A stretch of 64,000 nucleotides of DNA from assembly GCF_035582795.1 (NCBI RefSeq), contig NC_134368.1:38741501-38805500 (forward strand). The letters are read 5' to 3'. Position 1 is the first letter of the stretch. Every line of letters starts with the position of its first letter. This document shows, piece by piece, positions 1 through 9,780 of this stretch. The notes beneath the pieces are model-generated. The model searched no databases. It was not told where the DNA came from and saw nothing but the letters and a program-made list of their open reading frames with translations. The DNA is from Mycteria americana (Eukaryota > Chordata > Aves > Ciconiiformes > Ciconiidae). Position numbers and translations under genes: made by a program.

Positions 1-174
1 GTCACTATAATCCCTACATACTAAATGAAAAATTCCATGGATGTCCAAAAATATATACAACACAGCGGAAGCCATAAGCTCTTTGTATTGGGATGAGAAC
101 ACGGCAGTCTTACTGACACTCAACACTCACATACATTGTCATGAAAGGAAAAGGAATAAGCAAAAAAGAAAAAA

Positions 175-209
175 CAGTTGTGGCAGTAATAACTTCTGCC
201 ACAAAACTG
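175..209. repeat. Short inverted repeat (hairpin)
   Basis: CAGTTGTGGCAG (175-186) is followed by a 9-nt spacer and an inverted arm (196-209) that pairs with it apart from a two-base bulge. The stem is about 12 bp. It is too short for a typical microRNA precursor, and no function is visible. Confidence 0.5.
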
Positions 210-668
210 TATCATCAGGACATCTATTAAATATAGAAACCTCTACTAAAATACCAACCTTTAACACAGTGTACAACACCATTTGACTGTCACGAATACA
301 AATTGAAGCAAAATGCTAGCATTTAAGCCACAGAAGACAAGTTGAAAATAAATGATCATTAAAAATGTAATGATAAAAGTTGTGAGGAAAGACCTTCATC
401 TACCACCAAAATTAATAAGTTTTTTACAGGTTATTGGTTTTAGCTTATTGTTTACACTAGTAAATAGTCATAAGATAATGATCTGGAAGAACAGGGATTT
501 AAAAGTATTTAAAAATTGCTTGCAATAGAGACCCTCTTGACACCAGGACCATTTGTTTTTTTGATAGCTATAGTTGAGATCTACTGAGGACTTAACACTG
601 TTGCAAACTGTTGACAACTGTAGGAACACAGACCTACGGAGAACAATGCTACAGGGCTTACTTGGTAA

Positions 669-812
669 ATGAAACAGACCTGGAAGTCATTATGGGGAAT
701 ACCAAAAAAACCCGAAGAAGAACCAGATGCATCACCACCGGAGTCCTACTGCACCAGCAGCAGCAGGAGTACTGACCGGTTGGTTGCATCTTTCAGGACA
801 CACAATGTTTGA
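669..812 (+). CDS. Unidentified 47-codon ORF, possible C-terminal coding fragment
   Basis: The ORF runs from an ATG to a TGA and has a stop codon immediately upstream of the ATG. The product is polar and looks like a cytoplasmic tail: a basic, Trp-containing start, a Pro/Lys/Glu stretch at about residues 12-24, a Ser-rich run at about residues 28-34, and the C-terminus FRTHNV. This composition is less random than that of its neighbours, and the downstream sequence resembles a 3'UTR. Against a real gene: there is no pyrimidine tract or clear splice acceptor upstream, and I recognise no family. It could be a small terminal exon beginning near 677, a decayed pseudogene piece, or chance. Confidence 0.25.
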   Translation: MKQTWKSLWGIPKKPEEEPDASPPESYCTSSSRSTDRLVASFRTHNV

Positions 813-3800
813 ATAGCGTACCAACCTTGGGAGTCATCTGAAAATACTGCCTATTCATGGCTTCAGGTATACTGATGTAGAACAGAGGAGTTCAATTAAG
901 TGACTGCATTAAAAAAAAAAAAAAAAGAACAAACCAAAACGCAGAACAACTGTATATATCCGACGCTCGTTTTGTGTAAGAAAAGTACAATCCATCTTTC
1001 ATATGAATATTTGTGAGATCAGGTATGTGAGCATTTACTTAGCACAACATGCCAATCAGATGGAAGATACAAAGGTCTGTTCTTATTCAGAGATCATAAA
1101 GAATTTAAAAAATTAGCTTTTGGAAATAAATGCCGAAGCTACTTTAGTATTAAGATGTATGTCTGTATGAACATTAATAAGAACTGGAAAGATCTGTTAC
1201 TGTATTAATTGATCTTGATTATTGCTGTCCCCATGTGCTCTGAATTGTTCCCTTTCCCGAGAAGGATTAGAGTACAGTAAGGTACAGGTGAATTAGTGAA
1301 AGCTGCAGTAGTGGAAATTTAAAGTTGTAAAATCAAACTGGTAGAATTACTGGCTTCCCTTAGCCTGTAATGGCTAAATGGGCAATGGAAGATAACATCT
1401 TACATTGCTTAGTTTTACAATCACACACTAGTTTCAGCTCGTAAGTCTTATCCAGGGATACATTTGTGTTTCTACATAAAAGCATATCCAAACAGCAGCA
1501 GGTACAGATATTACAAAAACAGCCTTTCAGTTTCTCTCCCATAGGTACACTACAAAACACACATTCATGTTGGCTATTTTGGTTTAAATGCTTAGTCCGG
1601 GGTAAAGGAGGAGCACCTTTCAAATAGCTGAAAAGAATTTGAAGAACTGTCCCCGTGCCCCAAGTTTGACATGTTTTATTAGAGTAGGATTCATACATCC
1701 CTTCCAAAGTGGAAAATGGACTAAATTAAATGCTAAAAAAGCAGAGAAGCAGCAACAGTGTATTTCAGTAGCATAGACATTGCCTTTGTATGTGTGTTGC
1801 AAGAAATAGCTAACCAATAAATGTTGTAAGGTACTCAGCTGAATACCAAAATTATATATACAACCTAGAATAAATGATATATACCCACAATTCCCTACAG
1901 GTACTTTTTTATTCTAAAATGAGCATAATATAATCTAATAGTTCTCAGTCAGAAACCACATTTGATTAAAACCAAAATAAATATAAGAACATATCTGTAA
2001 ATGTATTTAAAACTATCTGTAAAAATGGTATTCTGGACATTTTTACTGCTTATTTCTCTTATGTCCACAATGAGTGCAAAGTAAGATTAACTTTTTTGAT
2101 TTTTGCTAGGAAAATCACATCCAGAATCTACAAAGCTTTGTCATTAAAAGCTGCTATGTCTACCAATGCAAGTCCTAAGCCACGTTCTGAAAATCAAACA
2201 ATAAAGATGACTAATACTGCATAGAGGAAGTACATGGAAATTTTCCGTTCCTGCTAGACCTTTATTTCAGTATTAATTAATTAATCCTTAAAAAAAAAAA
2301 TTAAATATAGACCTTATTATCCCCTGCAGGAGACAAGTTAAAGTGCTATAGAGGGCTACTGAAGAAGGCCATAGTGGTCAGTTGTGTTGTATGAAACATT
2401 AGAACTGCAAATATCTTTTTTAGGTAGTATCTCTTACATTCACAATTCCCATGAGTGAGATACCCTACCCCTCCTTACTTACACTGTCCCTTTGTCAGAT
2501 TCAAGAAAAAAATGTATTACTCAGCAATTACAGAACACATTTAAATTAAATACGACAACATAGCTAGGAAATGAGAAAGGGATAAAAGCCGGTAAAAAAA
2601 GTCTGTAATGAAGACTCTAGTTCTGGTGACTAAGTGATACAGTATCTAAAGCCTTTTCCAGGTTATTGAGATTTTTATTCTTTTACATGGAGAGAGAGCA
2701 AGAGGGGGGAGGGGGGGAAGAAGAATCTGTGGTCTGTAAATGATCAGCACAAAAAATAAATTATGGTCAAGTAACTGAACTTTTCTGATGTGTAAATTGA
2801 ATCATTCCCACACGCTGGTGTTTTATAATTAAAAGACCCTTTTCACTGTGGGAAATTTTACTGAATTTTGTATTAAAAGAAGAAACAAACCATCAATCAG
2901 GAGGAGGTAGGGGAACTCAAAGAGCTCAACCCATTAAACTTGAAGAGTGTAGTCGAATACTGAATGACTTGCTCTAGGAAACTGTAGCTCTTTTAAGGCA
3001 GGATACTGTACAAACATTAATGAGCAGAATGCGTATCTGATCGCTGTTCTAAAATCTTTTGTAGTCATATAGAAGAACACACTTTCCATTTGGTGTCACA
3101 AGATGCAGAATATGGTTTTAAATGAACCCTTTTTGTGAGGTTCACAAGCTTTAAATTACTTGACTTTGGTTACCATTGAGAAAAATCACTGAGCTAAAAC
3201 CAAAGGGGGAAAAAAAAAACCCCAGGTACTTGTTCAGTTCAGTACAGTTGCTATGTAAGTACTGATCAGACAGATTAAGGTTTGCTCACAGCCAGCTCGC
3301 TGCCAAATACAAACAATTCTGAGTGGGCACCAACAGCTGCTATTTCAGAGCTCTGGTACCTTATGTGCTTTCAGCTGAGTTGAGGTCACGGCTACAAATG
3401 ACATTTGCAAATTATTAATCTGAAGACGCCATCATTAAAAAACATCACAATATGGCATACGTAGGCAACAGTAGTTTCTTGTGGAAACATGAGAACTCTC
3501 ACAAGAGATTTAATAGTTCATTTTGAGAATATAATTATTTATTCAATTATGTTCTATACTTGATAAGTCTGGTAACGGTAGAGAATGTATCACCCTGGAT
3601 CTCCCTTCTTGGATAAAATACATACATCTGTTAAAGTTAATGCTACATGAATTTATCTCATTTTATATTTTGACCTACACTGTTATTGCAACAATGGTAA
3701 ATTAGATACAGCAGCATAAATTATTGATAGCGGGTAAGTCAGTAGAACATTGTATATTGAGCACATACTGGTCTATTGTAATTTTGTAGTTTGCTCTGTT

Positions 3801-3892
3801 CTGTCAGTTAGACAACTGTGTGTAATTTAAAAAGCACCAATGCAATATACGGGTCCCACCAGAGCTTGAGGCTGTAGGATGTTTCATCTTAC
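813..3892. other. AT-rich non-coding stretch, 3'UTR-like
   Basis: There is no convincing ORF on either strand. The stretch holds a poly(A) run near 911-926 directly after an ATTA context, a purine/G-rich tract at about 2690-2720, and many short A/T homopolymers. The texture is compatible with a long 3'UTR or with intergenic DNA, and these cannot be told apart here. Confidence 0.4.
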
Positions 3893-3944
3893 CTTCAGCT
3901 TTCTATGTGGTGTTATGCTGGTGGGTCTCCGATGATCCAGGAAT
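3893..3944 (-). other. Candidate 52-nt minus-strand exon
   Basis: Read on the minus strand, a good acceptor (pyrimidine-containing tract ending TTGCAG, with AG at 3945-3946) precedes 52 nt that end in GCTGAAG, followed by the donor GTAAGATG (from 3892 downward). One frame is open throughout (17 codons after one leading base) and is rich in Arg, Pro and Thr. The other two frames contain stops. Splice-like pairs of this quality do arise by chance in 64 kb. No gene is recognised. Confidence 0.2.
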
Positions 3945-5308
3945 CTGCAATGAGAATAGATTATGAAGAATTTGGTCATCAAACATCTTTTTATTTTTTA
4001 AATGTTTTATTATTACAAAATACCGCAGTAACTTCAAAAATCAAAACACTAGATGATATTTGTTTTCTGTACCATTATTTTCCTCTTTGCATTGTGATAT
4101 ACAATGTGTTCATAAACTGTGTATCTTTCCTAAAGTCTAAATGAGATGCAGATTATCTGTAATAAAATATTTATTATAGCTGCTGCTGGATTGACATGTT
4201 ACTACACTGTAAAATGCAATTTTATTTGTTTGAACCATATGGAAGTGTTGATTGTATGTTGAATACTAAATGTAAAAATGGCATTTTGGAGATCCATGTT
4301 CATTGTACTTCATTTACTTTCACATTTGGTTCCTTCAGGTCACGCATGAAAACGTTCTTTCCTTTCTGCTACTGTGGAAAACCGATCTTGTGTCCCGAGA
4401 ATTTAATACAAAATTTAAGAGAAAGTTCTTCCTAGCTTTAGCACAGATGATATGAATTTTCAATTGCAGCTTAGCAATTTTGTTGATGTATGCACCAGCA
4501 AATATATTATAAATCCCCCTGCCACAGCTTTGCAAAGCCAATGCATTCAACAATAATAAACATAAAACATATGGAAAAGATAATGATTATTTTTTAAAGA
4601 AACATAACTCTAATGGCACTTAGAATATATACAAAGAGTTATTTTCAGCCAGTATTTTTCATAAGTATTACAAGCTTACAGTGTTCTGAAGTTAACTATA
4701 AAATGATTTTCTGTTTTAACAATCAGGAATTTGGGAGTATTTCACATATAAAGACTGAGCACTAATAAATTAAATAGATACGTGGAATAAAGCCTTTGCC
4801 AATAACAATAGTATCTGAAAATCATGTTTCATTCTTATCTTTCTTACATTCCAATAATGTTCACATTGCACTGTCTGCCAAAAAGGGAAGGAAAAAAAAA
4901 AGTACAGTATGTCTTGAACTGCACAACAATTTTTTGTTTCTAGAACTCCTCTTCAAACAAGAATCCAAACAGCCTACACAATTTTTCTCTGAGCCTTTAA
5001 TAATGCTGTGATTTTGCAAGTGATAATAATAACTTATGATGATGGATCAAATGTGAAAAAAATGTTCACTTCCTGTACTTGTGTAAATACTTTTTTCCCA
5101 TGACAAAATGTTTTCATTTCACTGTGCTTTCAGCATTTAAAAACATGTAGTGTGAAGGAGCATATCACCAGTATTTTTTTTTTATTTCAAGCAAAATAGG
5201 TGAAGTGTAAAAGCTTTCTGGGAATTTTTTCTTTTTAAAAGGTAGGCATTGGACTGACTGATCAAAGAATCAGAAGAAGGGGTATCAATATGATCCAAAT
5301 AATGGTAG
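3945..5308. other. AT-rich non-coding stretch with possible poly(A) signal
   Basis: No gene is seen. AATAAA occurs at 4161-4166 inside a U-rich context, which would fit the end of a + strand 3'UTR, but AATAAA is frequent in AT-rich DNA. The region up to about 5.2 kb keeps the same 3'UTR-like texture of long T-runs and low CpG. Confidence 0.3.
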
Positions 5309-5598
5309 TGTACTTGTTTAGCTTGGGATAGAGTTAATTTTCTTCATAGTAGCTTGTATGGTGCTATGTTTTGGATTTGTGACCAAATCAGTGTTGGTAA
5401 CACAGGGATATTTTAGCTGTTGCTGAGCAGTGCTTGCACAGCACCATGGCCTTTTCTGCTTCTCACACAGCCCTGCCAGAGAGTGGGCTGGGGGTGCACA
5501 AGAAGTTGGGAGGGGACAGCTGACCAAAGGGATATCCCCTACCATATGAGGTTGTGCTCAGCAATAAGAGCTGGGGGAAGGAGGAGGAAGGGATATTA

Positions 5599-6114
5599 TG
5601 GAAATTACACATGCCAGCCACCATAACAGGGTTAGACTCTCGGTTTCTGCGTAAGCCAAAAGATAGATTTCTTTATGAAAGTACTTTTTATTAATAGTAA
5701 TACAGCTTGAGCTGGGTGCCTCTGAAGAGGGACCCCGAACAAAGAAATCCCCGGGCAATTATACCCTTACAATCTAAGTTCCCTACCCCTCACATGACAG
5801 TTTGGACCAATAGTAATATTAAGGTCTGGGGTCTTCTCGCTTTTTATTGGTTTGATTTGTTTGCTGTTTCATTACTAAACAGTTGCTAAGTGGTCATCTT
5901 CTTATACAATATCACATCCTCTTAGGTCAGTTTCGGCCGATTCTGTAGTTAGCTATTCAGCATGTTGTAATACGGTTGTTACACTTCATATACCATGATC
6001 TATAGGCTTTGTCTACTCTAGCTATTAATGTTTAAGCTGCTAGCTTTGTCTACTCTAGCTATTATTAATGTTTAAGCTGCTAGCTCTAAGTTTTGACTAA
6101 CTTTTTCTACAACA
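5599..6114 (-). mobile_element. Antisense LTR-like insertion nested in the 5.3-6.4 kb LTR
   Basis: On the minus strand the insert starts TGTTGTAG (at 6114) and has the order expected of a retroviral LTR: a U3 with a tandem 37/40-bp duplication (6006-6082), CCAAT-type motifs, a TATAAT-like box (5758-5763), a GC-rich start-site region, then AATAAA (5687-5692) and a short U5. The left edge is ambiguous. A CA end fits either at 5599 or at 5612, and no target duplication settles it. It contains no ORF and must be younger than the LTR it interrupts. I do not recognise the exact family. Confidence 0.6.
6006..6082. repeat. Tandem 37/40-bp duplication inside the nested LTR
   Basis: Two adjacent copies (6006-6042 and 6043-6082) are identical except for a 3-nt insertion in the second. 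Each begins GCTTTGTCTACTC and ends AAGCTGCTA. Duplicated U3 segments of this size are typical of LTR enhancers. Confidence 0.85.
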
Positions 6115-6398
6115 GTTCAGAGTTATGGTGTCTGTCTTCCCAAGTAACCGTTACGGGTGATGGAGCCCTGCTTTCCTGGAGATGGCTAAACATCTACCTA
6201 CCGATGGGAAGCAGTGAAGGAATTCCTTATTTTGCTTCGCTTGCGCATGCAGTTTCTGCTTTACCTATTAAACTGTCTTTATCTCAGCCCATGAGTCTTC
6301 TCACTTTTACCCTTCCGATTCTCTCCCCCACCCCACCTGGGGGCAGTGAGCGAGCGGCTGTGTGGGGCTTGGCTGCCTACCAGGGTTAATCCACAACA

Positions 6399-9300
6399 AC
6401 CAGGAAAGTAATTCTTAATATTGTCTTCAAACTTCTGACAGGCAGAGATTAAGAAACAATGTAAGGATCCTATTTTTAGCTTCTGGGGAAACCGGAGTGC
6501 ATACTACATTAATTCATAATACTGACTGGCTCTATAGTCTGAAAAAGGGGGTGGATATCTGATCTGTGCAGCCAAGTTCTACCTGAACCATGAAAGGCAT
6601 TTCCTATGGTATCTGTAAATACAAAACTGGATAATAAAAGTCAATGCAAACTCTCCCACATGGTACTGAGACACAACACATGTCTCCCTAAGTTTATGCC
6701 CTGGACTGTAAATGAAAAAAAAAGTTATATATGTGCAGACATACATAAAATGAATAAATAGCTTGACTGTACAGTCAATATAAAAATGAAAGAACCTTAA
6801 ATACTGAAATGCAATTGTAGCAATATGGAGGCAAGGTACCGAAAAACTAAAGGCTCAATGTTAAAAATGCTCTAATGCATGGTGACTAGTTACCAAATCA
6901 TTGATTCACACCATTTGAGAACCTGGCTCCATAAATCTACTTTTAATAAGGATTTTATACCATTAAGTGTATGATGATTCCATTTAGAGGTGTTGCACAT
7001 TATACCCACAAAAAGATGAAAATAAGTAAAGTTTATTTAAGAACCAGATGAAGTGAAAATTCTGTGATTGTATAGACCTACTTTATTGGGGGTCATCAGT
7101 AACATTAAGTCCTCTGGTTCATATACAAACCCAAATACTACAGTGTTTGCATTTTTTCTTTTCATTATAAGCAAGTACAAAACCAAATAAATACACAATA
7201 ACCAGACTTTTGTCTAACTTCCCGACTCTGAGTGTCTAACCATTCCTATGTGTGTGTAATCTAAATATCTGCACCATAGATCTTAACACAGCCTGCTTCA
7301 GGAATTCTGAAGCCCAGACAGCAAAGGAGCTGGAAGGCAAACCTGAAAAGTTAATGTGTAGAAATCTATGGCAACAATCTTAAATTTTGTCCTTGTGTAT
7401 TCTATATGTGTTATCAGTTGCAGGAATTTAATCTTCCACCTCTGAAGGGCAGGCTAATGAGTTCTAAGCAATGACTTCACAACTGTCAAGAATAGATATT
7501 TAAATTCAAGAAAAACCAGGAATTCTTATTACTCTGCTCCTTTCAATATTTCCTGTTTCTAGATTTAGGTGACCCTGTGCTCAAAATTCTTCCCTTCGTG
7601 ATTCCATTCCTAGGTGACTAACTGTCCTGATTTATTTAACTCATATTTCTGAATATATTCCTAGCATTGCATACTTGAAAGTCAAGCTCGGTGACACTCA
7701 CTGCCAACATATTTAACTCCCTTTGATGCTCTGATCTTCATTTACTGGAGCATGATCAAAGACTGCTGCCCTCAGAAACTTGGGAAGGAAAACTGAAAAT
7801 AGCAGCCAGTTAAAGTCCAACAAATAGCAATGAAGGCTCATCCCAGATCAGCTCTTCCTGAGGTGCTCAGATGTGGAATTTTTCACCAGAATCAGTCTGA
7901 TTAATCAGTCTGCTAGTTTTAACAGGAAATGTACCATTCAGCAGAGGGGTTGTGATCAGGATATTTTATAATTAAAAAAATGAACTGTTAATCTATAGTA
8001 GTTCAGCTCATGCACAAACTCTCACAACAGACCCAGGACAAGAATCCCAGCATCCTGAAAGGCACTGCTGTTTAAGAAAAGGAAGAGGAAGTTATTGTTA
8101 TCAGAACGTGCAACTGCCAATCTTCAACAAGAAAATTAAAATTTCATCTAATTGTTCCTAACTGGCTTCTGGAAGAAGACAACGGAAGGTCATATACGAT
8201 GACCCTAGTCCAGACAACAGGGCAGCAATACATTTCCCTGGCCTCAGCTGCCTTGCCCGGAGGCAGCAGGTCTCCCATAGGTCCTAATCCCTATGGGACA
8301 AGACGCATGGTTAGACAATGGCATCAGTTTCGAGCAATTCACCGGAGATACCAATTCTTGCTTACCACCCACACAAAGTCAGTGGAAAATTTATTATATG
8401 TACGGAGATGGAACCTTTCATCCCATGGAGAAAATGCAAAATAGAAGAGACTGTAAAACATCAATGCTATTTTATGTAAAAGTGACTCAAAAAAGCTTAT
8501 AAAACTTTACCACTGCCTGCCAGATAAAATACTGAAATGATCCATCACATCCTATTTCTTTGACTATCAACTTTAAAGGTCTATTAACTTGGGACTTGAG
8601 TGATTATATTGCTGTGTTAACAGCTATGAGAAACCATACGTTGATTTGAATTGGGGAAGAATACCTTGCACACCAGAAAAATAGTTTTCAGTTGCAGGAC
8701 ACTGAACTGGAACTTCATTTCCCACTCAGTTATATGTTGAGATGGTAAAAATGTGTAGTGAGTTTTTCCATACAAACATTCTCTCTCCACCTTTGTTGGT
8801 AAGGACTCTTGAAAACCCTAAGTAACAATGACTCAAGTGTTTGTAAATTGTGAAGGAGCTACTGTAAGGTAGAGTTGATGTTGTTATCTAACAAACAACA
8901 ATTTATGGCACAGAAACTAAACAGGTAGGTAGCTTCTTGCAGAATGGGACCCTCCACACAGGATTTCAGTAAAAGTTATATGGAACAGAATGGATAGGGC
9001 TAGACATTTATCATCATCTCAAAGAAACATCCTGGTACTTATGTGAATAGTGCTCTTTTGTAAATTGTATTTGAGCCATGTCCCTAGACACAAGTGGAAA
9101 GAGTCCTGAGCCAAAGATCATGTAGGGCATTTTTATTTACTAGTTTATTGAGTTGGCTCATTGGCACAATTGATCCAAAGTTCTTGGTAACAAATGAATT
9201 AGAAACAGCCAAGAGTTGCAGTTCTATGGAGAATAAATAACGCTAGGTTCTCAGCACCAGCCTCATTCAGTATGAATGAATGGAGCTTACAGCCTACCGC

Positions 9301-9465
9301 AGTAAGCGATAGCCTGCTACCATAATGCAAGGATACCATAATGCTACCAGGCATGCAAGGAACCAGAGACCACAGCGTTTGTACAGAGAATAGAGGCTCT
9401 GATGTAACCAACTAACTAAAACTGAAAGGCACAGTGAGAACAGATCTCTTGGGTCCAGGTCATGT
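6399..9465. other. Non-coding AT-rich stretch
   Basis: No gene was identified. An 8-bp-stem inverted repeat with arms CCCATAGG and CCTATGGG lies at 8274-8297, within a slightly GC-richer patch (8190-8420) where two overlapping + frames are open for about 70-80 codons. Neither looks like a known protein, and no splice sites bracket the patch. Confidence 0.4.
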
Positions 9466-9494
9466 AAAAAATAAAATAAAATAAAATAAAATAA
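9466..9494. repeat. (AAAAT)n microsatellite
   Basis: About five AAAAT units run without interruption and lead directly into the A/T minisatellite downstream. Confidence 0.9.
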
Positions 9495-9508
9495 TATTTA
9501 AAGAATAT

Positions 9509-9660
9509 AGTTATATATATATAAAAAAATATATATAAACCTATAGTTTTATATATATATATATAAAAACCTATAGTTTTTTTTATATATATAAAAACCT
9601 ATAGTTTTTTATATATAAAACTATAATCATACATATAGTTTATATAGAATAAGTTTGCAT
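9509..9660. repeat. A/T minisatellite with palindromic CCTATAG cores
   Basis: CCTATAGTTTT recurs at 9540, 9570 and 9598 (spacing 30 and 28 bp). The copies are separated by TATATA tracts and decay into AACTATAA-type copies downstream. Each unit reads as AAAAACCTATAGTTTTT, nearly self-complementary, so the array can form cruciforms. The AT-rich texture continues more weakly to about 9780. Confidence 0.85.
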
Positions 9661-9780
9661 AGAACAAATATGTATAAAATACTATAGTTATGTATAACTA
9701 GCTATATATGTGTATATTTGTATAAAGCTATAGTTTTATAATCTTTGATTATATATAACTACATATATAATTGTTCTGTA

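Larger units (their letters stand above)
5309..6398 (+). mobile_element. Avian endogenous retrovirus solo LTR, interrupted by a second LTR
   Basis: The sequence begins TGTACTTG at 5309, and the GGGATAGAGTTAATTTTCTTC-type opening is the one I know from a widespread bird ERV LTR family. Its left part covers about 5309-5598. The right part (6115-6398) continues the same family from the segment encoding the 'CCCAAGTAACCGTTACG' motif to the terminal CCACAACA. An ATTAAA polyadenylation signal lies at 6267-6272, and the TATA box expected near 5560 is degraded. The halves are separated by about 500 bp of unrelated antisense LTR. No internal gag/pol sequence flanks it, so it is a solo LTR. No clear target-site duplication was found. 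The family assignment is from memory of the consensus, and its class (ERVK-like) is less certain than its being an LTR. Confidence 0.82.

Noticed and set aside
911..926. Poly(A) run as the tail of a processed pseudogene
   Set aside because: No parental coding sequence or target duplication could be recognised upstream, so the A-run alone is not evidence.
1360..1707. Cys-rich 115-codon minus-strand frame resembling a zinc-binding domain
   Set aside because: Cys spacing fits no finger family I know, and no splice sites or conservation evidence support it.
8199..8502. Two overlapping frames in a GC-richer patch
   Set aside because: Both look equally plausible, which argues for chance. No splice signals flank them.
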